Shown: positions 6,268 through 13,191, counted from the stretch's first letter. The stretch is DNA of 21,486 bases from an uncultured Collinsella sp. (GCA_902492825.1 CABUMZ010000015.1:1-21486); one strand, 5' to 3'. Numbers and translations are program-made. The notes: a model not told the origin generated them from the letters alone.

Positions 6268-7542
6268 ATGGCAAACGAGATTTGGACCATCAAGCGTTGT
6301 CTCGAGTGGACCAAGGAGTACCTGGCCGAGCGCGGCGAGGAGCATCCCCGTCTTTCTGCCGAGTGGCTGCTGTGCGCCGCCACGGGCCTGGCGCGCATTG
6401 ACCTATATATGCGTATGGACGAGACGCTTAACGCGGCCCAGCTCGAGACCATGCATGCGGCCGTTGTCCGCCGCGCTAAGGGCGAGCCGCTGCAATACAT
6501 CACGGGCAGCACGCAGTTTCGCATGATCGACGTCGCGTGCGCCCCCGGTGTGCTCATTCCGCGCCCCGAGACCGAGATGCTCGTCGAGGAAGTCCTCAAT
6601 TATCTGGATGCCGAGGTACTGAGCCCCGAGGCCGCTGCCCGTCAGCGTGTTGAGCTGCCTTGGAACGATGAGGTCGAGGAGGCACGCAAGGCCGAGGCCG
6701 CATTGGCCGACGAGCGAGCGACGGCCGAGCGCCGTGCCGCCAACCTCACAGCTGCCGACGAGGCGGCGCTAGGCGGCGATGTGCTGGGCAGTCGCGCTTA
6801 TGCCGAGGAACTGGCCGATCGCGAGGCCGAGGAAGCCGCCGCGCAGGCGGCAGAAGCCGAAGCGGCAGAAGCAGAGGCCATGGAAACCCCCGAGCCCGAG
6901 CTCGACGAATACGGCATCGCCATTGAGGACAACGACCAACAGGCGACTCCCGCGCAAGATGCCGCCGAGGCCAACGTATCTGCCCCAGCTGAGCCCCGCA
7001 CTGCCCGCGTTCTCGAGGTCGGCTGCGGCACGGGCTGCATTTCGCTCTCCCTTGCCTGGGAGCGCCGCGGCCACGTTACCTGCACTGCTACCGATATCGA
7101 GCCGCGCGCCATCGACCTTGCTACCAAGAACCGTGATGCGCTTGGCCTCACGTCCGACGAGGTTGCCTTCAGCCTCACAAACCTGGTGAGCTCCATTCCC
7201 CGCGAAGAGTGGGGCACCTTTGACGTACTCGTCTCCAACCCGCCCTACATCCCCACCGATGTCATGCGCTCGCTGCCGCACGAGGTCAAGGACTTTGAGC
7301 CCGATCTGGCGCTCGAGGGTGGCGCCGACGGCCTCGATATCTTCCGCCGCCTGCTCAACGCGGCGCCCTACATGTTGCGCGCCGGCGGCCTCTTTGCCTG
7401 CGAGCTCTACGAGGGCGCGCTCGACGCTGCGGCCGAGCTCTGCCGCCAAGCGGGTCTGTCGGACGTGCGCATCGTCCACGACCTCACCGATCGCCCCCGC
7501 ATCGTCCGAGCCATCGTCACCGAGCCCAAACAGCGCCAGTAA
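6268..7542 (+). CDS. prmC: Release factor glutamine methyltransferase with a large internal insertion
   Basis: PrmC (HemK) transfers a methyl group from S-adenosylmethionine to the glutamine of the GGQ motif in RF1 and RF2. I chose ATG 6268 because GGGGAGGG (6256-6263) precedes it; an in-frame ATG at 6193 coincides with the likely promoter. The helical N-terminal domain spans about 1-85 with EPLQYITG (73-80), then IPRPETEML (97-105). The methyltransferase domain starts near 247 with motif I VLEVGCGTG (248-256), the acidic residue of TDIEP, and the signature NPPY (324-327). The product is 424 residues, whereas PrmC is normally about 280. The excess is residues 115-244, rich in Ala and Glu, in the linker between the two domains. 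Catalytic motifs are intact, so the enzyme should work. It belongs with prfA functionally although 594 bp separate them. Confidence 0.94.
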   Translation: MANEIWTIKRCLEWTKEYLAERGEEHPRLSAEWLLCAATGLARIDLYMRMDETLNAAQLETMHAAVVRRAKGEPLQYITGSTQFRMIDVACAPGVLIPRPETEMLVEEVLNYLDAEVLSPEAAARQRVELPWNDEVEEARKAEAALADERATAERRAANLTAADEAALGGDVLGSRAYAEELADREAEEAAAQAAEAEAAEAEAMETPEPELDEYGIAIEDNDQQATPAQDAAEANVSAPAEPRTARVLEVGCGTGCISLSLAWERRGHVTCTATDIEPRAIDLATKNRDALGLTSDEVAFSLTNLVSSIPREEWGTFDVLVSNPPYIPTDVMRSLPHEVKDFEPDLALEGGADGLDIFRRLLNAAPYMLRAGGLFACELYEGALDAAAELCRQAGLSDVRIVHDLTDRPRIVRAIVTEPKQRQ

Positions 7543-7556
7543 TATTTATTAACTGG

Positions 7557-7585
7557 TTAGCAAAAATTATAAAGTAGTTTATAAT
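7557..7585 (+). promoter_or_regulatory. hicAB promoter
   Basis: TTAGCA (7557-7562) and a consensus TATAAT (7580-7585) are 17 bp apart, 26 bp before hicA. This is the best-matching promoter in the window. The -10 is embedded in an inverted repeat, described separately. Confidence 0.7.
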
Positions 7586-7586
7586 T
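7565..7586. promoter_or_regulatory. Candidate HicB operator
   Basis: AATTATAAA (7565-7573) and TTTATAATT (7578-7586) form a perfect 9-bp inverted repeat with a GTAG spacer. It covers the -10 box of the hicAB promoter, where a bound repressor would block polymerase. HicB antitoxins carry a DNA-binding domain and commonly autorepress their operon, so HicB is the likely ligand. No binding data. Confidence 0.55.
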
Positions 7587-7610
7587 AGGACGGCTGAAAG
7601 AGGTCGGCCC

Positions 7611-7796
7611 ATGCAACCTCCTACCTTTCGGGAAATCATTGCCCTACTCAAGCACGATGGATTCGTGAAGGTCGCGCAAGTCGGTAGTCATGCTAAGTAT
7701 GTTTCTGGTGACCGCGTTGTCACCGTGAACGGCTCTGGTGGTGATCGACCAAAGAAGGGCACGTGGGCAAGTATTCGTCGCCAAGCTGGATGGTAG
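7611..7796 (+). CDS. hicA: HicA-type toxin (mRNA interferase)
   Basis: HicA toxins are small dsRBD-fold ribonucleases that cleave mRNA and stop growth unless bound by HicB. The 61-residue product has the family layout: FREIIALLKHDGF at the N terminus, then VGSHAKY with the expected catalytic His27, and the basic end GTWASIRRQAGW, matching the typical GTLRSILRQAG. The usual double His after GS is His-Ala here. The ATG start follows AAAGAGG (7597-7603) by 7 bp. The gene is transcribed from its own AT-rich promoter and lies 11 bp before hicB. The operon order toxin-antitoxin is usual for hicAB. The pair sits between prmC and tsaC, which are often neighbours, suggesting insertion. Confidence 0.88.
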   Translation: MQPPTFREIIALLKHDGFVKVAQVGSHAKYVSGDRVVTVNGSGGDRPKKGTWASIRRQAGW

Positions 7797-7807
7797 TTGG
7801 AGGCAAA

Positions 7808-8254
7808 ATGAGGCAGCGATTTACCTATGACTGCGTTCTCATAAAAGAAGACGATGGTTACTGCGCTAGCTTCCCGCAGATTCCCGGCGCCTTTGCCGAT
7901 GGCGATACGCGCGAAGAAGCGATTGCCCATGCCACCGAGGCGCTGATGGCGTTTTTGGCCGATGACCTCAACAACGGTTTGACTCCGGCAGGGTACGAAC
8001 GCTCGGCCGAGGTCGTGGCCCTTTCAGTCGAAATCGACCACGAGGACGCTTGGGAAGCGGCGTGCCGAACATTTAAAGACGCAGCGCTGGACCTCAAAGT
8101 CTCCGCTCCGCGGATTACCGCGCTGGTCAAAGCCGGAAAGCTCGATGTTGAACTCGTCGACGGCCGTCGGATGATAACGATAGGCAGCATCGAGCGCTAC
8201 GCCGCCCAAGAACGCCACGCCGGCAGGCCAAAGAAGTTCGTCGCAGTCCAATAA
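7808..8254 (+). CDS. hicB: HicB-type antitoxin with C-terminal DNA-binding domain
   Basis: HicB binds and blocks HicA and usually represses the hicAB operon. I chose ATG 7808 because GGAGG (7799-7803) precedes it; an in-frame ATG at 7763 would overlap hicA by 34 bp. The product is 148 residues. Residues 1-60 show the partial RNase H-like HicB fold: YDCVLIKEDDGYCASFPQIPG, then the helix TREEAIAHATEALMAFL. The C-terminal part (about 95-137) reads like an excisionase/MerR-type helix-turn-helix, with VSAPRITALVKAGKL followed by DGRRMITIGSIERY, rather than the ribbon-helix-helix of many HicB proteins. The end is basic (AGRPKKF). It likely binds the palindrome over the promoter. Antitoxin call firm from neighbour and fold; DNA-binding class is inference. 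Confidence 0.85.
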   Translation: MRQRFTYDCVLIKEDDGYCASFPQIPGAFADGDTREEAIAHATEALMAFLADDLNNGLTPAGYERSAEVVALSVEIDHEDAWEAACRTFKDAALDLKVSAPRITALVKAGKLDVELVDGRRMITIGSIERYAAQERHAGRPKKFVAVQ

Positions 8255-8301
8255 CCCCCTCACTTTCACCGACTACTAGAGCCGCTCACCAAACCAACAT
8301 G

Positions 8302-8370
8302 CGCTCTGGGCAAATAGGTTGAACGTTTCGTGCGAGAATGCCCCACAGTAAACAAACTTGCACCAGAGCG
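8302..8370 (+). other. Inverted repeat in the tsaC upstream region
   Basis: CGCTCTGGGCAA (8302-8313) pairs with TTGC-A-CCAGAGCG (8358-8370), 12 base pairs with one bulged A, across about 44 nt. The right arm ends 1 nt before the AAGGGG (8372-8377) of tsaC. If transcribed whole it could influence translation initiation; a possible promoter inside the loop would remove the left arm. Role uncertain. Confidence 0.35.
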
Positions 8371-8388
8371 TAAGGGGCTGGCATACAC

Positions 8389-9132
8389 ATGCAGACGGTC
8401 TATCGGGTATACGAGGGAACGCGCGAGCCGCATCGGCTTGCCGTCGAGCGCACGGCCGAGGTGCTCGGCCGCGGCGGCCTGGCTTTGATCCCGACCGAGA
8501 CCGTCTACGGTGTCGCCGTGGCAGTCAACGCCTTCTCGGACGCCGTGCCCCAAGATACAAGCGAATTCCCATCGTGGCCGCGCGATCCGCAGGCTGCCGT
8601 CAATGGCGCCGCAGTCCCTGCGCTCGGCACCGGCTATCGCCGTATCTTCACTCTCAAGCAACGTGAACTCACGCAAACCGTCGCTTGGCTGGTCGATGGC
8701 GTCGAAGCACTCGACCGCTATGGCGTGGATATCCCGGAAGATGCCCGCATACTCGCGCGACGATGCTGGCCGGGAGCCCTGACTATCGTGGTCAAGGCAG
8801 CCCCCTGCGTGCCGACCTTTATGCGCGCTGCCGACGACACGGTGGCACTTCGCGCTTCGGCCTCGCCCGTGGTGCAGGCGCTCATTCGCGCCTGTGGCAG
8901 CCCCCTTGCCTGCACCAGCGCCAACACGCATGGCGCGCCCGCGCCGGCAAGTTTTATCACGGTGGAGGGTCGCATCCTGGAGGGGGTCGATGTTGCCGTC
9001 GACGCCGGTGAGACCCCGTGTCGCGACGCCTCGACCATCGTGTCGTTTCAGCACGGCGAGCTCCAGATCCTGCGCCAAGGCGCACTTCCCGCATCAGAGA
9101 TCGAACGGGTCCTGTCCGACCCGATGCAATAG
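8389..9132 (+). CDS. tsaC: L-threonylcarbamoyladenylate synthase (TsaC/Sua5/YrdC family)
   Basis: This cytoplasmic enzyme makes threonylcarbamoyl-AMP from threonine, bicarbonate and ATP, the first step of t6A formation at position 37 of ANN-decoding tRNAs. Family motifs are visible: PTETVYG (35-41), the substrate-binding KQR (90-92), RRCWPGALTIVV, and TSANTHGAPAP, with the S-x-N signature. Length is 247 residues, more than the 190-210 of single-domain TsaC and less than the 330-350 of Sua5, and no C-terminal Sua5 domain is seen. The excess is mainly about 30 residues between PTETVYG and KQR. The Pro that normally follows K-x-R is Glu here. Start ATG 8389 has AAGGGG 11 bp upstream. It is 13 bp before glpK and probably cotranscribed with it. 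In many Gram-positives this gene directly follows prmC. Confidence 0.9.
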   Translation: MQTVYRVYEGTREPHRLAVERTAEVLGRGGLALIPTETVYGVAVAVNAFSDAVPQDTSEFPSWPRDPQAAVNGAAVPALGTGYRRIFTLKQRELTQTVAWLVDGVEALDRYGVDIPEDARILARRCWPGALTIVVKAAPCVPTFMRAADDTVALRASASPVVQALIRACGSPLACTSANTHGAPAPASFITVEGRILEGVDVAVDAGETPCRDASTIVSFQHGELQILRQGALPASEIERVLSDPMQ

Positions 9133-9145
9133 AAAGGTTTAAGCG

Positions 9146-10687
9146 ATGTCGTTGAATCTGGGCAGCCTGGGCATGGAAGATGCCTCGTTTGACTTTGGCG
9201 GTTCCTACATCATGGCGCTCGACTGCGGCACCACCTCGGTACTTGCGACCATCGTCGACGAGTACGGATGCATCGTCGCGCAGGCACGTCGCAGCGTCAA
9301 AACCAGCTTCCCGCGTCCCGGCTGGGTGGAGCAAGACCCCATGGCGGTCCTTGCTAGTCAGATCGCCGTCATGATGGAAGTCCAGTTTAAGAGCGGTATC
9401 CACTCCGACCGCATTGCCGCCATCGGCATCTCCAACCAGCGCGAGACCACGGTGGTCTGGGATCGCGTGAGCGGTCAGCCGATCTATAACGCTATCGTAT
9501 GGCAGTGCCGCCGTACCGCACCTCTGATCGACGAGCTTGTCGAGCAGGGCGCAGAAGGGCTGGTGCGCTCCCGCACGGGACTCACGCTCGACCCGTATTT
9601 CTCGGCCTCCAAGGTGCAGTGGATTCTCGACAACGTCGACGGCGCACGCGAAAGCGCGGCGGCGGGCGACCTCATGTTTGGCACCATCGACACCTGGCTC
9701 ATCTACAACCTCACCGGCGGCCAGGTCTTTGCCACCGACTACACCAATGCCAGCCGCACGGCACTCTTTAATATCCATACGCTCGATTGGGACGACGACC
9801 TGCTGGCACTCTTTGACGTTCCACGTTCCATGATGCCCGAGGTTCGCTGGAGCTCGGGCGACTACGGCCGCGTCGCGAGCGACATCATGACCAACATGCC
9901 GCCCATCATGGGCGTGGCGGGTGACCAACAGGCGTCGCTGTTCGGCCACTGCTGTTTCCGTCCCGGCCAGACCAAAAACACCTATGGCACGGGTTGCTTT
10001 ATGCTCATGAACACCGGCGACGAGATCGTCGAATCCAAGAATGGCCTGGTCTCCACCATCGGTATCGCTGCGGACGGCAAAGTCAGCTATGCGCTCGAGG
10101 GCTCTATTTTTGCCGCCGGCTCAACGATGAACTGGCTTCGCAACAACATGGGCATCATCTCGAGCGTGAGCGAGTCGGCACAACTCGCCGCTTCGATTAG
10201 CGACAACGAGGGCTGCTACTTCGTTCCCGCCTTTGCGGGTTTGGGTGCTCCCTGGTGGGACCCGCATGCTCGCGGTATCGTGTGCGGTCTGACCGGCGCC
10301 TCGAGCCGTGCGACCATCGTACGTGCCGCCTGCGAATCCATGGCATATCAGAGCTACGACGTGCTGCGCGCCATGGAGCAGGACGTGGGGCTTTCGATTG
10401 AACGCCTGTCTGTCGATGGCGGTGCCTCGCGCAACGAGTTCATCATGCAATTCCAGGCCGACCTGCTGGATATCCCCGTGCTGCAATGCGAGACGGTGGA
10501 GACCACGGCAATCGGTGCCGCGTACTTGGCGGGTCTTGCCGTCGGCTATTGGGAAGACCTGGAAGAGCTGGAGCAAAATGCCCAGATCGTTAGGACCTTC
10601 CTTCCCCACATGTCCGCCGAGCGCCGCGAGCAAAACCTTGCGGGCTGGCGTGATGCAGTCAGGCGCTCGCTCAGCACCTCACAGTAG
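9146..10687 (+). CDS. glpK: Glycerol kinase
   Basis: FGGY-family kinase that phosphorylates glycerol to glycerol 3-phosphate with ATP. Glycerol-binding residues are all present: Arg99-Glu100 in SNQRETT, Trp119 in IVWQ, Tyr151 in DPYFSASK, and catalytic Asp260 in AGDQQASLFG. NTYGTGCFMLMNTG and VDGGASRNEFIMQFQADLL are typical of GlpK. At 513 residues it is normal length, including about 20 extra N-terminal residues. Odd: the first nucleotide-binding loop reads LDCGTTSVLA where GlpK usually has DQGTTSSRA. The segment before GDQQ lacks the His that HPr phosphorylates in Firmicute GlpK, so control by the phosphotransferase system through that site is unlikely. The start follows AGAAAGG (9131-9137), which overlaps the tsaC stop. 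No glpF or glpO neighbour is seen. Confidence 0.92.
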   Translation: MSLNLGSLGMEDASFDFGGSYIMALDCGTTSVLATIVDEYGCIVAQARRSVKTSFPRPGWVEQDPMAVLASQIAVMMEVQFKSGIHSDRIAAIGISNQRETTVVWDRVSGQPIYNAIVWQCRRTAPLIDELVEQGAEGLVRSRTGLTLDPYFSASKVQWILDNVDGARESAAAGDLMFGTIDTWLIYNLTGGQVFATDYTNASRTALFNIHTLDWDDDLLALFDVPRSMMPEVRWSSGDYGRVASDIMTNMPPIMGVAGDQQASLFGHCCFRPGQTKNTYGTGCFMLMNTGDEIVESKNGLVSTIGIAADGKVSYALEGSIFAAGSTMNWLRNNMGIISSVSESAQLAASISDNEGCYFVPAFAGLGAPWWDPHARGIVCGLTGASSRATIVRAACESMAYQSYDVLRAMEQDVGLSIERLSVDGGASRNEFIMQFQADLLDIPVLQCETVETTAIGAAYLAGLAVGYWEDLEELEQNAQIVRTFLPHMSAERREQNLAGWRDAVRRSLSTSQ

Positions 10688-10741
10688 GGCTGCGATGGGC
10701 TGCTCGATACAACAAACCGCTAAACTAATGCATGGCGTGCG

Positions 10742-10787
10742 GCGGCAACATTGCTGCACACCTTGTCAGCAAGGCCGTTTTGCGGCC
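10742..10787 (+). promoter_or_regulatory. Hairpin-rich upp leader
   Basis: Three small hairpins stand between glpK and upp: GCGGCA/TGCTGC (about 10742-10757), CCTTG/CAAGG (10761-10774) and GGCCG/CGGCC (10773-10787). The second and third share two bases, so they exclude each other in part. Such alternatives can mark attenuation, but no PyrR-type binding loop is recognisable and no clear promoter was found. Confidence 0.3.
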
Positions 10788-10810
10788 GCAACGAAAGGGG
10801 CAATCAACCC

Positions 10811-11458
10811 ATGACCGTCACCTACGATACGTCCCGTGTGACCCTTGTCGATCACCCGCTCGTCCAGCACAAACTGTCGATCCTGCGCGACAAGAGCACC
10901 GGCACCAATCAGTTCCGCCAGCTCGTGCGCGAGCTCGCGCTTTTTGACGGCTACGAGGCCATGCGCGACCTGCCCATGGAAGACGTCGAGGTCGAGACCC
11001 CCATCACCACCGCCACGTTTAAGCAGCTCGCCGGCAAGAAGCTCGCCATCGTTCCCATCCTGCGTGCAGGCCTTGGCATGGTCGACGGTATCCTCGACTT
11101 GGTACCCTCTGCCCGCGTGGGCCACATCGGTATGGAGCGCGACGAGGTCACCCACGAGCCGCATGAGTATTACTGCAAGATGCCCAAGGATATCGACCAG
11201 CGCATCTGCCTGGTTGTCGACCCCATGCTCGCCACGGGCGGTTCGGCCGAAATGGCCGTCAGCTACCTGCGCGAGCGCGGTGTCAAGGACATCCGCATGC
11301 TGTGTATCGTCGCCGCACCCGAGGGTCTCAAGTCGCTGACCGAAAAGGACCCCGACGTACATATTTATACGTGCGCCATCGACGACCATCTCAACGAGGC
11401 CGCCTACATCGTTCCCGGCCTCGGCGACGCCGGCGACCGCATCTACGGCACGCTCTAG
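10811..11458 (+). CDS. upp: Uracil phosphoribosyltransferase
   Basis: Salvage enzyme that converts uracil and PRPP to UMP and pyrophosphate in the cytoplasm. I chose ATG 10811, preceded by GAAAGGGG (10793-10800); an in-frame upstream start at 10751 would lie in the hairpin leader. The product is 215 residues against the usual 208-210. Visible features are the N-terminal HPLVQHKLSILRDKST, the PRPP-binding loop VVDPMLATGGSA, and the uracil-binding C terminus YIVPGLGDAGDRIYGTL, all near-consensus. It follows glpK by 123 bp and precedes the ATP synthase promoter region by about 200 bp, so it is probably transcribed alone or with glpK. Identification is secure. Confidence 0.97.
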   Translation: MTVTYDTSRVTLVDHPLVQHKLSILRDKSTGTNQFRQLVRELALFDGYEAMRDLPMEDVEVETPITTATFKQLAGKKLAIVPILRAGLGMVDGILDLVPSARVGHIGMERDEVTHEPHEYYCKMPKDIDQRICLVVDPMLATGGSAEMAVSYLRERGVKDIRMLCIVAAPEGLKSLTEKDPDVHIYTCAIDDHLNEAAYIVPGLGDAGDRIYGTL

Positions 11459-11649
11459 TCGCTGGGCTAAACGGCCGCGGCTGCAAATACGAAGAAACGG
11501 TGCGCGCGGACGAACAAAAGGCGACCGCGCGCACTCCTGTTAACGGACGTTTTGCCCTGCAGGGTTCGAGAAAAACGTATTACCGTACCTGCGGCATAAA
11601 GAAGGTCTTAAGAAAACGAACAGGTGCGTATTAACCGATGCTTTTTCGG
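11459..11649. other. Intergenic region between upp and the ATP synthase operon
   Basis: No gene is seen here. It holds a perfect 10-bp stem, GTGCGCGCGG (11500-11509) with CCGCGCGCAC (11525-11534), around a 15-nt loop, and a CCCTGCAGGG palindrome (11555-11564). Neither is directly followed by a T run, so the upp transcription end is unclear. ACCGA (11634-11638) and TCGGT (11646-11650) form a small stem just before the -35 of the atp promoter. Confidence 0.45.
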
Positions 11650-11677
11650 TTGTACTTTAACGATTGGCTCGTACAAT
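11650..11677 (+). promoter_or_regulatory. Likely ATP synthase operon promoter
   Basis: TTGTAC (11650-11655) and TACAAT (11672-11677) are 16 bp apart. The boxes are themselves an inverted repeat (TTGTAC and GTACAA). Transcription would start near 11684, leaving a leader of about 55 nt before the first gene. CTCGTACAAT resembles the box before prmC. Confidence 0.6.
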
Positions 11678-11738
11678 AGTCACCAATGTTTGGCGGGAAC
11701 TGTTCTGTGAGGCGTTAAAAAGGAAAGTGAGGACGCCA

Positions 11739-12050
11739 GTGTTTCAGATAGCCGATCTGCTCGCTATCGTTGCAGGCGCCATCGCGGGCGCAATTGCCTT
11801 CCTTCCCTTTGTCTTTACGCTCAAGCCGGTTCTTGACGATAAGCAGAATGCGGACATGCTCAAGGGTATGGTGAGTCTGGCGGTCTCGGCAATCGCCCTG
11901 CTCGTCTTTACCTTGGTTGTGTTTGTGTTGTTCGGAGAGGCATTTCGCATGTTCCTCCTGGGCGAGGCGATCGGCTTCGTGGCCTTTATGGCCGCCTGCG
12001 CGGTTCGTGTCGCCAAGGCGCTGCGAGATCCTCATGAGGTCGAAAGGTAA
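11739..12050 (+). CDS. Small three-helix membrane protein at the AtpI position
   Basis: First gene of the ATP synthase operon. I chose GTG 11739 because GAGGA (11729-11733) precedes it by 5 bp; a TTG at 11664 would lie at the -10 box and cannot be transcribed from that promoter. The product is 103 residues with three predicted membrane helices, near 5-27 (LLAIVAGAIAGAIAFLPFVF), 43-63 and 67-87, and a basic C-terminal tail. AtpI proteins, which help c-ring assembly and have about four helices, usually occupy this place. I see position and hydrophobicity but no clear AtpI sequence signature, so it is an AtpI-like analogue at best. Its stop is 3 bp before the atpB start, so cotranslation is likely. 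Confidence 0.7.
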   Translation: MFQIADLLAIVAGAIAGAIAFLPFVFTLKPVLDDKQNADMLKGMVSLAVSAIALLVFTLVVFVLFGEAFRMFLLGEAIGFVAFMAACAVRVAKALRDPHEVER

Positions 12051-12053
12051 GTC

Positions 12054-12857
12054 GTGGAAATTTTTGAAAAGCTGCCTGATGAGATTAATCATCTGGTCAG
12101 CGAGTTCAGCTCCACCCCTGTCGTGGGCGATCTGAGCTGCGGCATCACGCAGTACTCGTTTTGGCTGATCGTCTCCACGATCGTGCTCCTGATCGTCCTG
12201 GCCGTGTTCAAGAAGAAGCAGACCCTGGTTCCCAAGGGCTTCTTCGTCAACGGTTTCGAGTACATCATCGAGTACGTCGAGAACGATATCGGCAAGGGTG
12301 TCGTGGGTGAGAACTGGAAGAAGCACTTCCCGTTCCTGTGCTCGCTTTTCCTGTTCATCCTGATCAATAACATGATCGGCCTGATCCCGGGAATGAAGCC
12401 CGGCACCGGCGCAATCGGCTCCACCGCCGCACTCGCCATTTTCGCCTTCGTGTACTTCATCTACTACGGATGCAAGGCTCACGGCGTGATCGGCTACATC
12501 AAGAGCCTCGCCCCGCAGGGCGTGAGCTTCCCGATGAACGTGCTCGTGTGGGTCGTCGAGCTTTTCTCGACCTTCCTGCGCCTCATCACGCTCGCCGTCC
12601 GTCTGTTCTGCAACATGTTCGCAGGACACGTGGTCATGGGCTCGTTCGCCATCATGGCGAGCATGTTCATGCAGCCGCTGCTTCAGCAGGTTTCCGCGGC
12701 GCACGCCGTCGGCGCCCTGCCTTCGCTGGCCTGGCTTGCCATCCTCATCCTGATCTATGCGATCGAGCTTGTGGTCGGCGCCATCCAGGCTTACGTCTTC
12801 ACGGTCCTTACCGCCGTGTATGTCTCCGAGGCAGAGGAGGTCGCAGAGGAGGAGTAG
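12054..12857 (+). CDS. atpB: F1Fo ATP synthase subunit a
   Basis: Membrane stator subunit that provides the two half-channels for ion flow past the c-ring. The GTG start follows GAAAGG (12042-12047) inside the end of the preceding gene. The product is 267 residues with about five to six membrane helices. The essential Arg of the ring contact is Arg183 in LITLAVRLFCNMFAGH, and the last helix carries the conserved VGAIQAYVFTVLTAVY. The N-terminal part includes a conserved LINNMIGLIPG segment. The C terminus is strongly acidic (EAEEVAEEE). A 124-bp spacer with a small hairpin separates it from atpE. Confidence 0.97.
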   Translation: MEIFEKLPDEINHLVSEFSSTPVVGDLSCGITQYSFWLIVSTIVLLIVLAVFKKKQTLVPKGFFVNGFEYIIEYVENDIGKGVVGENWKKHFPFLCSLFLFILINNMIGLIPGMKPGTGAIGSTAALAIFAFVYFIYYGCKAHGVIGYIKSLAPQGVSFPMNVLVWVVELFSTFLRLITLAVRLFCNMFAGHVVMGSFAIMASMFMQPLLQQVSAAHAVGALPSLAWLAILILIYAIELVVGAIQAYVFTVLTAVYVSEAEEVAEEE

Positions 12858-12981
12858 TCTTCCGTTCGCGCCTTAAAGGTAAGGCAATTCGTTAAACCGC
12901 CGGTGCCCGTACCCATGGAGCCCGGCAGTTATAAAAAGGTTATCCTGCGTGAAATAAGACACGCACGACAAAGGAGGAATC
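12858..12981 (+). other. atpB-atpE spacer with hairpin and strong Shine-Dalgarno
   Basis: The only sizeable gap inside the atp operon. It holds a 6-bp hairpin, GCCTTA-AAGG-TAAGGC (12870-12885), and ends with AAAGGAGG (12970-12977) 4 bp before the atpE GTG, the best ribosome binding site in the operon. High initiation fits the need for many c subunits per complex. Confidence 0.5.
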
Positions 12982-13176
12982 GTGGGAGTTATCGGTTACG
13001 GTCTCGGTGTTATCGGCGCTGGTCTTGCTATCGGCCTGTCTGCTCTGGGTGCTACGGGTGCTATGGCCCGTCAGCCTGAGGTCCAGGGCCGCGTGTTCAC
13101 CGTCTTCATCATGGGCTCCGCCTTCGGCGAGGCTCTGGCTCTGATCGGCTTCGTTGTCGCGCTGATCGTTAAATAG
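12982..13176 (+). CDS. atpE: F1Fo ATP synthase subunit c
   Basis: Hairpin proteolipid that forms the rotating ring. It has two membrane helices (about 3-27 and 39-62) joined by the polar loop ARQPEVQG (29-36). The ion-binding carboxylate is Glu50 in GSAFGEALALIGFV, placed 18 residues after the loop Pro as in E. coli. The residues after Glu50 (Ala-Leu) lack the Ser/Thr usual for sodium-binding rings, so proton coupling is inferred. At 64 residues it is short; most are 70-85, and the missing part is at the N terminus. The GTG start is fixed by the near-perfect SD and by an in-frame TAA at 12955-12957 with no other start between. Confidence 0.96.
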   Translation: MGVIGYGLGVIGAGLAIGLSALGATGAMARQPEVQGRVFTVFIMGSAFGEALALIGFVVALIVK

Positions 13177-13191
13177 CACGGAGCGTCAAGT

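Noticed and set aside
11664..11738. TTG 11664 as the start of the first atp operon gene.
   Set aside because: It lies at the -10 box of the likely promoter and has no SD; GTG 11739 has GAGGA at a good distance.
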